DNA of 64,000 nucleotides. Source: Thauera sp. GDN1. GTDB lineage: Bacteria > Pseudomonadota > Gammaproteobacteria > Burkholderiales > Rhodocyclaceae. Shown in pieces: positions 21,435 to 29,521 of this stretch. The DNA lies in NCBI RefSeq assembly GCF_029223545.1, contig NZ_CP097870.1, forward strand, positions 3,472,001 through 3,536,000. The letters are read 5' to 3'. Within the stretch, counting starts at the first letter, position 1, and each line of letters starts with the position of its first letter. Under the pieces are notes generated by a model that saw nothing but the letters and a program-made list of their open reading frames with translations, did no database searches and was not told the DNA's origin. A program made the position numbers and the translations under genes.

Positions 21435-23261
21435 ATGGCTGCACCCAACACCGAGACCCCGAAGGCCGAACTGCCCGATCCGCAGGAAGTCGCCAAGACC
21501 TACGCCGAGGTCGCCCGCCGCGCCTCGCACCTGATCAGCGACCACGTCCATCGCCAGCTCAAGAAAGGCGTGTCGACGCCGGCCGACGAACTCGGCATCG
21601 CCCAGGCCTTCATGGACATGATGGCCAAGCTGCTCGCCAACCCCTACAAGCTCGCCCAGGCGCAGATGAACCTGGTGTGGGACTACTTCTCGCTGTGGCA
21701 GCACTCGATGATGCGCGTCGCCGGCCTCAGCGCCGCCCCGGTCGCCGCCCCCGAGAAGACCGACAAGCGCTTCAAGGACGAGGAGTGGGAAGAGCACTTC
21801 CTGTTCGACTTCATCAAGCAGTCCTACCTGATCGCCGCGCGTCACATCCATGACACCGTGTGCTGTGTGGACGGCCTCGACGAGCAGACCCAGAAGAAGG
21901 TCAACTTCTACACCCGCCAGTACATCGACGCACTGTCGCCGTCGAACTTCGCGATCACCAACCCGGAAGTCTTCCGCGAGACGGTCAAGAGCCACGGCCA
22001 GAACCTGCTCAAGGGCCTCAACAACCTGCTGCGCGACGTCGAGGAAGGCGGCGGCAACCTGCGCGTCAAGATGACCGACACCACGGCCTTCGAGCTGGGC
22101 AAGAACGTCGCCACCACGCCGGGCAAGGTCGTGTTCCAGACCGAGATGATGCAGCTGGTGCAGTACACCCCCAGCACCGACAAGGTGCTGAAGAAGCCGC
22201 TGCTGATCGTGCCGCCCTGGATCAACAAGTTCTACATCCTCGACCTGCGCGAGAAGAACTCCTACATCAAGTGGGCGGTTGACCAGGGCCACACCGTGTT
22301 CGTGATCTCCTGGGTCAACCCGGACGAGCGCCTGGCCGAGAAGAGCTTCGACGCCTACGTCAAGGAAGGCGTGATCGCCGCCCTCGACGCCATCGAGCAG
22401 CAGACCGGCGAGAAGGAAGTCAACGCCGCGGGCTACTGCCTGGGCGGCACCCTGCTCGCCACCACGCTGGCCTACCTCAGCGCCAAGCGCCAGAAGCGCA
22501 TCGCCTCGGCGACCTTCTTCACCACCATGACCGACTTCACCGACCCGGGCGAACTCGGCGTGTTCATCGACGAAGGCCAAGTCACCAGCCTCGAGAAGAA
22601 GATGTTCGAGCGCGGCTACCTGGAGGGCTCGGAAATGGCCGGCACCTTCAACATGCTGCGCGCCAACGACCTGATCTGGTCCTTCGTGGTCAACAACTAC
22701 CTGCTCGGCAAGGATCCGTTCCCGTTCGACCTGCTGTACTGGAACTCGGACTCGACCCGCATGCCGGCGGCGATGCACAGCTTCTACCTGCGCAAGATGT
22801 ACATGGAGAACCGCCTGATCGAGCCGGGCGGCATCGAGATCGACGGCACGCCGATCGACCTCGGCAAGATCAAGGTGCCGTGCTACTTCATCTCCACGAT
22901 CGAAGACCACATCGCGCCGTGGAAGAGCACCTACATGGGCGCCCGCCGCTTCGGCGGTCCGGTCCGTTTCGTGCTCGGCGGCTCCGGCCACATCGCCGGC
23001 ATCGTCAACCCGCCCGCCGCCAACAAGTACGGCTACTGGCTCAACTCGGCCGCCAAGCTGGCGGAAACCGCCGACGCCTGGTTCGAAGGCAGCCAGCAGC
23101 ACCCGGGCTCGTGGTGGACCGACTGGCAGTCCTGGGTCACCGCCCACGACAGCGAGCAGACCGACGCCCGCGACCCGGCCAAGGGCAAGCTGAAGGCGCT
23201 GGAAGACGCGCCGGGCAGCTTCGTCAAGCTCCGCATCGACGCCACCCAGCTCGCGGCCTGA
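21435..23261 (+). CDS. phaC: Class I polyhydroxyalkanoate synthase
   Basis: Polymerises (R)-3-hydroxyacyl-CoA (mainly hydroxybutyryl-CoA for class I) into PHA on granules. The 608-residue protein has the PhaC N-terminal domain (helical, about 1-230) and an alpha/beta-hydrolase catalytic domain with the lipase-box variant GYCLGGT (nucleophile Cys about 335), a later Asp in STIEDHIAPW and the His in GGSGHIAGIVNPP. Length matches class I enzymes. An AGGAG site precedes the ATG. A strong terminator follows. phaA/phaB are not adjacent. Confidence 0.96.
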   Translation: MAAPNTETPKAELPDPQEVAKTYAEVARRASHLISDHVHRQLKKGVSTPADELGIAQAFMDMMAKLLANPYKLAQAQMNLVWDYFSLWQHSMMRVAGLSAAPVAAPEKTDKRFKDEEWEEHFLFDFIKQSYLIAARHIHDTVCCVDGLDEQTQKKVNFYTRQYIDALSPSNFAITNPEVFRETVKSHGQNLLKGLNNLLRDVEEGGGNLRVKMTDTTAFELGKNVATTPGKVVFQTEMMQLVQYTPSTDKVLKKPLLIVPPWINKFYILDLREKNSYIKWAVDQGHTVFVISWVNPDERLAEKSFDAYVKEGVIAALDAIEQQTGEKEVNAAGYCLGGTLLATTLAYLSAKRQKRIASATFFTTMTDFTDPGELGVFIDEGQVTSLEKKMFERGYLEGSEMAGTFNMLRANDLIWSFVVNNYLLGKDPFPFDLLYWNSDSTRMPAAMHSFYLRKMYMENRLIEPGGIEIDGTPIDLGKIKVPCYFISTIEDHIAPWKSTYMGARRFGGPVRFVLGGSGHIAGIVNPPAANKYGYWLNSAAKLAETADAWFEGSQQHPGSWWTDWQSWVTAHDSEQTDARDPAKGKLKALEDAPGSFVKLRIDATQLAA

Positions 23262-23278
23262 GCATCGATGCAGTGAAG

Positions 23279-23306
23279 CGGGGAGGGGTGACCCTCCCCG
23301 TTTTTT
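23279..23306 (+). terminator. Rho-independent terminator of phaC
   Basis: A 9-bp perfect stem (CGGGGAGGG / CCCTCCCCG) with a GTGA loop is followed by six T residues, 18 bp after the phaC stop. Confidence 0.95.
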
Positions 23307-23408
23307 CGTTTACGGGCGGGAAAAAGGACACGGGCGCACAGCAGTGCGCCGCGGAGCATCCGCTTCCGCATCGCGGTTTGTCCCGGCCACAACCAGGCTT
23401 TACATACA

Positions 23409-23915
23409 GTGTCGGAAATTTTTACACCCGTCAGCGGCACCCAAATCTACGACCAACGCCCTGCCCTCGTGCTGGACACCAACACCGTGCTCGCGCTGTG
23501 GATGTTCCGCGACCCCGCGCTGGAAAAGTTGCGCGACTGGATCGAGGCGGGGAATTGCCGGCTGTACAGCCGGGAGGACGCGCTGGAGGAGCTGCGGCGG
23601 GTGCTGGCGTATCGGCAGTTCGGGCTGGATTTGCCCTGCCAGGAAGCCATTCATTGCCACTACCGCTCGCTCCTGACCCCTTGGGCGGGTCCCCGGGGGC
23701 CAAGCGCCACGGATGAGTCCGCATGCCTGCCGCGCTGCAGCGACACGGACGATCAGAAATTCCTCGAAATCGCCTTCGAGGCGGAGGCGACCCATCTGCT
23801 GACCCGCGACAAGGCACTGCTGAAGCTCCAAAGGCCTGTCGCGAGCAGAATGAGATGCTCGATCATGCAGCCCGACAGCTTCAAAAATGGATTTCATCGG
23901 CACCAAAATGCATGA
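23409..23915 (+). CDS. PIN-domain protein (putative toxin-type RNase)
   Basis: A 168-residue PIN protein starting at a GTG. The acidic residues expected to bind Mg are in VLDTNTVLALW, EDALEELRRV, SDTDDQKFLEIA and TRDKALLKL, which fits the PIN_3-type family annotated as putative toxin components. The C-terminus after RDKALLKLQ is basic and less conserved. No antitoxin gene is seen next to it: 100 bp upstream is the phaC terminator and downstream is an AT-rich gap. It may be an orphan or work outside a toxin-antitoxin pair. Confidence 0.82.
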   Translation: MSEIFTPVSGTQIYDQRPALVLDTNTVLALWMFRDPALEKLRDWIEAGNCRLYSREDALEELRRVLAYRQFGLDLPCQEAIHCHYRSLLTPWAGPRGPSATDESACLPRCSDTDDQKFLEIAFEAEATHLLTRDKALLKLQRPVASRMRCSIMQPDSFKNGFHRHQNA

Positions 23916-24017
23916 AGCCGCCCTCATACGCAAAAAATGTCGATATTTCTTACACTCAGTCCTCCAGTGCGCCAGAAAAATGAAATTTAACCCTTATTTT
24001 TCAACAACATAAAAACA

Positions 24018-24033
24018 TGGCACGCCCATTGCT
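24018..24033 (+). promoter_or_regulatory. Sigma-54 (RpoN) -24/-12 promoter
   Basis: TGGCAC-GCCCA-TTGCT matches the sigma-54 consensus at every conserved base with the obligatory 5-bp spacing. It lies about 125 bp before the PEP-CTERM gene start. The gap around it (23916-24158) is AT-rich and would hold the activator sites. In Zoogloea-type bacteria PEP-CTERM genes are known to depend on RpoN with the PrsK/PrsR two-component system. Confidence 0.9.
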
Positions 24034-24158
24034 AAGGAATTCTCAAGAGCAATTTGGCGTGCAGCACAAGCGTTGTCACACCGCCGACGCCAAGATGACT
24101 CGATAGGGCCGTACCCAAAACATCGCGGCTCAACGACATCCACCAATCGGAGGTCAAA

Positions 24159-24830
24159 ATGAAACGGACCACCACTGCACCGAAACTTCTATGCGCCATG
24201 CTGTTTGCGGCGTTTGGAGCAGCCGGTAACGCGAATGCCCTCGTACTTTCTACGAGTGATACTAGTGAGTCTTTCTCTTGGACGTTTACCGATGCCGGTT
24301 ACACGATGGCAGGCATGGGGACCATGTCGATCGCTAGCCTAACCAGCACTACTCTTACTCTCAACATCACACTCAATGACTACTCCACCTTCCCATCGGG
24401 CGGAGTGCCGAAGGACATCCGCCTTACCGCCTTTGGTTTTGCCATCGATCCGAACACGACAGGCGTTACATTCTCCGACGACGGCGACGGCGGCATGATT
24501 GATGCGGCCCTCGCCAGCATCCCGAGCCTCAAGACAATTGAGGTTTGCGCTTACGGTGGGAACAATTGCCCGGGCGGCTCCAATGGCGGGATTTGGGCTG
24601 GGGATGAAGACACCTTCACACTCACGCTTACTGGAACATGGGGTAACTCCGTCACCATCGATCCGATCGGATTCAAGTACCAAACCAAAATCGGGTCGTA
24701 CGAATTTGTCACGACGAGCGGAGGCCCTCCGACCACGGGCCCGGTGCCTGAACCTGGTACGATTACGCTGCTGGGGTTGGGATTGCTCGGCACTCTGTTC
24801 TATCGCCGCCGCACCGAACGACGTGCATGA
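24159..24830 (+). CDS. PEP-CTERM sorting-signal exported protein
   Basis: A 223-residue exported protein with an N-terminal signal peptide (about 1-27, ending GNANA) and a C-terminal exosortase sorting signal: VPEPGTITLLG, a hydrophobic helix and RRRTERR. The middle is a Thr/Ser/Gly-rich beta-type domain with two nearby Cys (CAYGGNNC). By family it is processed by exosortase and associated with exopolysaccharide and floc or biofilm matrix. Base composition is lower in GC than the flanking genes. GGAGG precedes the ATG. Exosortase genes are not in the window. Confidence 0.93.
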   Translation: MKRTTTAPKLLCAMLFAAFGAAGNANALVLSTSDTSESFSWTFTDAGYTMAGMGTMSIASLTSTTLTLNITLNDYSTFPSGGVPKDIRLTAFGFAIDPNTTGVTFSDDGDGGMIDAALASIPSLKTIEVCAYGGNNCPGGSNGGIWAGDEDTFTLTLTGTWGNSVTIDPIGFKYQTKIGSYEFVTTSGGPPTTGPVPEPGTITLLGLGLLGTLFYRRRTERRA

Positions 24831-24840
24831 CGCAAAATCG

Positions 24841-25953
24841 GCTATTAACCCGGCAATCAAATAGGTTTTGATATAATTCGGGCATGGAAAAGATCGATGC
24901 CCGCAAGCTTCCGCCCGAAGCCCTGGAACACATTCGTCGCCAAGCATTTGTACTGCGCAAGCAAGGCTACACATGGACGCACATTGCTGAAGTGTGTGGG
25001 GTTCATGTTGGGACCGTTCTGAAATGGGCGCGGCGCGCCCAAGCTGACGACCTCGACGCCGTCATCAAGGGCGGGCAACGTGGTCGGCGCCATGGCTCGG
25101 GACGAACTCTGACGCTGGTTCAAGAGGAGCAGCTGCGCTTGAAGATCATCGGCTCGAATCCCGCCCAGCTTCAGCTTGAGTTTGCGCTGTGGAATCGTCG
25201 CGCAGTGATGCTCGCCATCAAGCAGCTCTTTGGCATCGACATGCCCATTCGCACCGTCGGTGAGTACCTTCGGCGGTGGGGTTTCACGCCGCAGCGGCCG
25301 GTCAAGCGTGCGCTTGAGCAGGATCCGGCCCGGCTCAAGGCGTGGCTTGAGGACGAGTATCCGAAGATCGTTGCGCGCGCCAAGACTGAGGATGCCGAGA
25401 TCTACTGGGGTGACGAGACCGCCATTCGCCAGGACTCGCACTGGGTGCGCGGCTACTCGATGGCGGGGCTGACGCCTGAGCTTCGACTGCCGGCCGGTCG
25501 CCACGGATCGACATCGATGATCTCGGCGATCACCAACCAAGGCTTGGTGCGCTTCTCGTTCTTCGAGGGCGCCATCGATGCCGAGCGCTTCATCGTGTTC
25601 TTGAAGGACCTGATTCAGGATGCGCAGCGTAAGGTGTTCCTGATCGTCGACAATTTGCGCGTGCACCGCGCCAACCGTGTCCGCGAGTGGGCTGCCGAAA
25701 ACACCGAGAAGATCGAGCTGTTTTACCTGCCGCCGTATGCGCCGGAACTCAACCCCGACGAGTATCTGAACCGGGATCTGAAAACGTCGATACGCTCCGG
25801 GCCGATTGCCAGGACCGCCGCCGCACTTCTCGAGAAGGCGCGTACGTGCATGGAACGCATCGCTGCGATGCCGGATCGTGTGCGGTCGTATTTCAGCCAT
25901 GAGTACGTTCGCTACGCTCAGTAATTTAGCTATTTGATTGCCGGGTTAATAGC
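24841..25953 (+). mobile_element. IS630-family insertion sequence
   Basis: A complete element of about 1.1 kb. Perfect 24-bp terminal inverted repeats lie at 24841-24864 and 25930-25953. IS630 elements insert at TA and duplicate it. With TTAACCCGG as the true tip, TA duplications fall at 24843-24844 and 25950-25951, making the element 24845-25949. One intact transposase gene fills it. It sits between the PEP-CTERM gene and the terminator at 25963. Confidence 0.93.
24884..25924 (+). CDS. IS630-family transposase
   Basis: A 346-residue transposase in one frame. The N-terminal helix-turn-helix (AFVLRKQGYTWTHIAEVCGV) binds the ends. The catalytic DDE triad is visible as WGDETAIRQD (Asp), FLIVDNLRVHRA (Asp) and PELNPDEYLN (Glu), the spacing and motifs of the IS630/Tc1-mariner group. 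No frameshift or stop, so the element is probably active or recently active. Inverted repeats flank it closely (19 bp upstream of the start, 5 bp after the stop). Confidence 0.95.
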   Translation: MEKIDARKLPPEALEHIRRQAFVLRKQGYTWTHIAEVCGVHVGTVLKWARRAQADDLDAVIKGGQRGRRHGSGRTLTLVQEEQLRLKIIGSNPAQLQLEFALWNRRAVMLAIKQLFGIDMPIRTVGEYLRRWGFTPQRPVKRALEQDPARLKAWLEDEYPKIVARAKTEDAEIYWGDETAIRQDSHWVRGYSMAGLTPELRLPAGRHGSTSMISAITNQGLVRFSFFEGAIDAERFIVFLKDLIQDAQRKVFLIVDNLRVHRANRVREWAAENTEKIELFYLPPYAPELNPDEYLNRDLKTSIRSGPIARTAAALLEKARTCMERIAAMPDRVRSYFSHEYVRYAQ

Positions 25954-25962
25954 ACGTAGAAT

Positions 25963-25992
25963 CGAAAGGCCCCGTGAAAACGGGGCCTTTCG
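25963..25992. terminator. Strong hairpin terminator beside the IS
   Basis: A 13-bp perfect stem (CGAAAGGCCCCGT / ACGGGGCCTTTCG) with a GAAA loop, followed by CTTTCGG. It is 10 bp outside the right end of the IS and oriented as the terminator of the PEP-CTERM gene, from which the insertion now separates it. Confidence 0.85.
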
Positions 25993-26058
25993 CTTTCGGA
26001 ACTACATTCGACTTGATCTTCTTGCGTCCAGTCTTGCCAGATTTCGATGAGGAAGCGC

Positions 26059-27141
26059 ATGAAAAATGCAGGCACGAGCAACAATGCGTTCCGGCAGCGT
26101 GCTGTCAATTGCAGCGCTTCGATACTCCTGACGCTGATCGCTTACCTGATCTACAGGTTTTCACCCCATACGCAATCTATGAGGGGGGTGAGCTGGCAAC
26201 AAGAAGGCACCTTCAACGGCTCAGCTTTTCTTTCTGCAGCCTTCGTCGCCTACTGTCTCGCCCTGATCCTGTTTTATCTCTTTGAACGCGCCCCCCATGA
26301 ATCGAAGTCGGTCGCTGCCATCCGCGGCCTTTTCCGTACCATCAACAAACCGCGGCAGGTCTTCAAGAACGGCCTGCCCGATGCAGAGCGCCTGGGGGTG
26401 TTGTCTGTCTTGCTGAAGGCGTTCTTCGCCCCGCTAATGCTCCTGTCGCTGTTCGGCTGGACCAATGCGATGGTGATGAATGGCGCGCATGTCTTCGAGC
26501 ACCTGCCTTCCCTGCGCGTCGACTTCCTGAGCATCTTCAACACGCATGGCTTCTGGTTCCTCTTCCAGCTCATCGTGTTCGCGGACATCACCTTCTTCAC
26601 CATCGGCTACCTCGTGGAACATCCGCGGCTGAAGAACCAGATCCGCTCGGTGGACCGCAGCTGGCAGGGCTGGGCGGTCACGCTGGCCTGCTACCCGCCG
26701 ATCAACGGCATCACCAACTGGCTGCTGGGCGGCAGCGCGACGGAGTTTCCGCAATTCGACAACCCGGTGGTTCACGTGGCAGTAAACATGGCAGTGCTGG
26801 TGCTGATGGCCATCTACGCCTGGGCATCGGTCGCCTTGAACCTCAAGGCCAGCAACCTGACTCATCGCGGCATCATCCACCACGGACCGTACCGCTACAT
26901 CCGCCACCCTGCCTATGTCTGCAAGAACGCAGCATGGTGGCTGGGCAGCCTGCCGGTGATCGCCGCAGCGTGGACCGTATCCTGGTGGTCCGCCCTCGTG
27001 GCACTGGCCGCCACCGCGGCGTGGACTGGACTCTATGCCCTGCGCGCCCTCACCGAGGAAGACCACCTCAGGAAGGTGGACGGGGAATACGACGCCTACT
27101 GCCAAAAGGTGCGCTACCGGTTCATCCCGGGAGTGCTGTAG
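26059..27141 (+). CDS. Membrane protein with ICMT/PEMT-like methyltransferase domain
   Basis: A 360-residue protein with about seven predicted membrane segments. The C-terminal third has GPYRYIRHPAYVCKNAAWWLG and ALTEEDHLRKVDGEYDAYCQKVRYRFIPG, the SAM-binding pattern of the isoprenylcysteine carboxyl methyltransferase / phospholipid methyltransferase superfamily (RHPxY plus an EE pair). The N-terminal half is an additional membrane domain not typical of the short family members. The substrate is unknown. The start at 26059 has GAGGA 5 nt upstream; an ATG at 26047 has no such site. Confidence 0.78.
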   Translation: MKNAGTSNNAFRQRAVNCSASILLTLIAYLIYRFSPHTQSMRGVSWQQEGTFNGSAFLSAAFVAYCLALILFYLFERAPHESKSVAAIRGLFRTINKPRQVFKNGLPDAERLGVLSVLLKAFFAPLMLLSLFGWTNAMVMNGAHVFEHLPSLRVDFLSIFNTHGFWFLFQLIVFADITFFTIGYLVEHPRLKNQIRSVDRSWQGWAVTLACYPPINGITNWLLGGSATEFPQFDNPVVHVAVNMAVLVLMAIYAWASVALNLKASNLTHRGIIHHGPYRYIRHPAYVCKNAAWWLGSLPVIAAAWTVSWWSALVALAATAAWTGLYALRALTEEDHLRKVDGEYDAYCQKVRYRFIPGVL

Positions 27142-27154
27142 ATCGCCTGGATGC

Positions 27155-27196
27155 AAAAAGTGGCGCCTCGCACGACTTTCATGTGCGAGGCGCCAC
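27155..27196 (-). terminator. Terminator of subtilisin-like protease 1
   Basis: A 14-bp perfect stem (27160-27173 / 27183-27196, arm GTGGCGCCTCGCAC). On the minus strand it is followed by five T residues and lies 20 bp after the protease stop. It also faces the convergent membrane-protein gene, so it may work in both directions. Confidence 0.92.
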
Positions 27197-27216
27197 CGTG
27201 TCCAGGGAGACAACTA

Positions 27217-29010
27217 TCAGCGCGTAACCTGAATGCTCTGGCTGCCGACATTCCCCGCAGCATCGGTCGCCTCGAGCTTCAGGGTATGGCTACCCGTGGC
27301 GACCTTGCGCGTGTTCCACGAGTACGAAAGGCTTGCGCCGTTGACGCTGCTGACGAGCTTGCCGTTGACGTACAGGCGCATCAGGGTCACGCCGGCATCA
27401 TCAGAACCCGCGCCCTTCACACTCACGGTACCGCTGACCTTGCTGCCACCAGTCGGATTGCTGATCGTCGCCACAGGCGCCACCGTATCAGCCGAAAGCG
27501 TCTTCTCGGCGCTGTTCGCCACCGTCACCGAGACCGTCTTGCTCGCGTAGTTGCCTGCAGCGTCATACGCGTACGCGGTCACGGTCGCCGAACCATCGGC
27601 CACCGTGGTGCTGTCCCAGCTGAACCCGAACGGCGCGGTCGTATCGCTCCCCACGCTCTTGCCGTTGACCGTCAGCTCAACACGGCTCACGCCGACGTTG
27701 TCGATGGCCGACACATCGACCGCCACCAAGCCACTCACCGTGCTGCCAGCCGCGGGGTTGCTGATGCCGACGCTCGGTGCCGTGGTGTCGCTCGCCTGCG
27801 CCGTCTGCACCGCCTTGACCGCCGCAGCCGCATCGACCCGGCCGTTGCCGTAGTAGGCGTCCCAACCCGTGGTCCCCAGATCCACCGCAGTCGAGAACAG
27901 CACCTTCTCGATGTCCGCTGCGCCCAAGGCCGGGTTGGACGCCTTCATCAGGCCGACGACGCCCGCCACGACCGGACTGGCGAACGAGGTGCCCTGCCAC
28001 TTCTGATAGGAGCCGCCGCGGGTCGTCGTCCAGATGTTGGTGCCCGGCGCCGCGATGTCGACGTACTTGCCGTAGCTCGACCACGACGCCTTCACGTCGT
28101 TGCTGTCGGTCGCCGACACGCTGATCATCGTGCTGTTGGCGGCGATCAGCTCCTCGCCGCTGTTGTTGCCCGCAGCCACCACGGTCAGACCACCCTTGTT
28201 CTTCAGGTACTGCGCCGCGCTCTGCACCGTGGAACTGCCCGACACGCCACCAAAGCTGATGTTCGCGACATTCGCCCCACGGTCAGCCGCCCAGGTGATG
28301 CACTGCGCAGCCGCACTCCAGTAGCCATACCCGTTGGTGTCGGTGATCCGCATCGGCATGATCAACGCGTCTGCCGCGGGCGCAGCGACACCGAGCGCGT
28401 TGTTGGTCGCCGCTGCAGCGGTACCCGCAACCGCCGTGCCGTGACCATGCACGTCCGCAGTATTGGAGCTGTTGTCGTAGCAGTTCCAGCCCGACACCAT
28501 CTTGCCGGCCAGGTCCGGATGGTTCGAATCCACGCCGGTGTCGAGGATCGCGATCGTGGCGCCGCGACCGGTCGACACGTCCCAGGCCGACGACACGCCG
28601 ATCTTGCTCAGGTGCCAGGCGCTGCCATAGTAGGGATCGTTCGCCGTCGCATCGGGCTTGATCAGCATGTCGCGCTCGGCGAACTTCAGGTGCTTGTTCT
28701 TCTTCAGCAGCGCTTCCACCGCCTTCTCGGAGGCCTGCGGCGGGAGCTGGATCACACGCACGTTGATCCCCTCGATCTTTCCGACCTGCTTGCCGCCGTG
28801 CTGCTTGAGGATCTTCTCGAACTCCGCCTCCGGCAGGCCGGCACGCGGCTGCACCAGAAGACGGCCGGGCACCCACTGCGACTCGGTTTGCGACACCTGT
28901 GCGTGCGCCGGCAGGGACAGCGCCCCCAGGGCCACGGCGACGCAGGTCAGCGCCGGAATGCGGTGCGAGATATGGAAGAAGGAAGAAATACTGTGCTGCG
29001 GTGCGCTCAT
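27217..29010 (-). CDS. Secreted S8 subtilisin-like serine protease with two Ig-like domains (copy 1)
   Basis: A 597-residue exported protease. Order: Sec signal peptide (to about residue 37, AHA-Q), I9-like propeptide (WVPGRLLVQPRAGL... LKFAERD), then the S8 catalytic domain with Asp157 (AILDTGVD), His190 (HGHGTAVAG), Asn282 (AAGNNSGE) and Ser342 (GTSFASPVVAG). Two C-terminal Big_9-type Ig-like repeats follow (TTAPSVGISNPAAGSTVSG... and DTVAPVATISNPTGGSKVSG...). No PEP-CTERM or transmembrane anchor. GGAG favours the ATG at 29010 over 29022. It is preceded by a c-di-GMP-I riboswitch and has a close paralogue upstream. Confidence 0.95.
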   Translation of the reverse strand: MSAPQHSISSFFHISHRIPALTCVAVALGALSLPAHAQVSQTESQWVPGRLLVQPRAGLPEAEFEKILKQHGGKQVGKIEGINVRVIQLPPQASEKAVEALLKKNKHLKFAERDMLIKPDATANDPYYGSAWHLSKIGVSSAWDVSTGRGATIAILDTGVDSNHPDLAGKMVSGWNCYDNSSNTADVHGHGTAVAGTAAAATNNALGVAAPAADALIMPMRITDTNGYGYWSAAAQCITWAADRGANVANISFGGVSGSSTVQSAAQYLKNKGGLTVVAAGNNSGEELIAANSTMISVSATDSNDVKASWSSYGKYVDIAAPGTNIWTTTRGGSYQKWQGTSFASPVVAGVVGLMKASNPALGAADIEKVLFSTAVDLGTTGWDAYYGNGRVDAAAAVKAVQTAQASDTTAPSVGISNPAAGSTVSGLVAVDVSAIDNVGVSRVELTVNGKSVGSDTTAPFGFSWDSTTVADGSATVTAYAYDAAGNYASKTVSVTVANSAEKTLSADTVAPVATISNPTGGSKVSGTVSVKGAGSDDAGVTLMRLYVNGKLVSSVNGASLSYSWNTRKVATGSHTLKLEATDAAGNVGSQSIQVTR

Positions 29011-29102
29011 TGCGAACTCCATGCTCTAGGTTTCCGGCCCGCGCCTCACGGCTGCGGATTGCATGGGCGAACGACGCACCTGTCCTCGACGGACGGCACC
29101 AC

Positions 29103-29187
29103 CTGGCAATCCCGCTGTCATGGGGCGCAAGCCCTTTAGACCGGTAACTTTGCGTCCCCGCCTTTCGACGGGTTTGCCTTTTTTCAG
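29103..29187 (-). ncRNA. Cyclic-di-GMP-I (GEMM) riboswitch, copy 1
   Basis: On the minus strand the sequence carries the GEMM-I core in order: GGCAAACC, a P2 stem capped by a GAAA tetraloop, GGGACGCAAAG, CCGGTCTAAAGG (tetraloop receptor side), GCCCCATGACAGC and GGGATTGCC closing P1. The G just before CAAACC (G20 of the Vc2 aptamer) is kept, as are the AAA containing A47 and the C equivalent to C92, which predicts c-di-GMP rather than cGAMP binding. It ends about 90 nt before the protease 1 start codon. Confidence 0.93.
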
Positions 29188-29442
29188 GTCGCGACGACTT
29201 GCTCTTTACGAGCGGCTGTCGACGCGAATACTGCTTTCGTAAAGCGTCCAGGGAGAGGCTTTCACTGAAGCTTAAGATCTCACAACTTCCTGGCTTCGAC
29301 CATGGCCTAACAGCCAGTTTCTAAAGCGTTTTGTGGAAAATTTCCTCATTGGAGGCCGAAACCCGGACCAACTGCATTGGCCCGAAGAAGACGCCTCCCC
29401 GATCGCCTTCGCCGCGCTCGCCTACCCTGCGACCGCGACAAA
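29188..29442. other. Intergenic region upstream of riboswitch 1
   Basis: This stretch should hold the promoter of protease 1. No promoter could be assigned with confidence. Two short hairpins, GCTCTTTACGAGC (29201-29213) and GCTTTCGTAAAGC (29233-29245), lie just upstream of the aptamer. No coding frame is supported. Confidence 0.4.
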
Positions 29443-29477
29443 CCGGGACGGATGGATGTGACACCCATCCGTCCCGG
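29443..29477 (-). terminator. Hairpin terminator of protease 2
   Basis: A 13-bp perfect stem (CCGGGACGGATGG / CCATCCGTCCCGG) with a 9-nt loop lies 45 bp beyond the protease 2 stop. On the minus strand it is followed by TTTG only, so the T-run is short. Confidence 0.75.
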
Positions 29478-29521
29478 CGACACTCGAGCGACTCACTCCG
29501 AGGCAGGAGCCTCGGTGTCGA

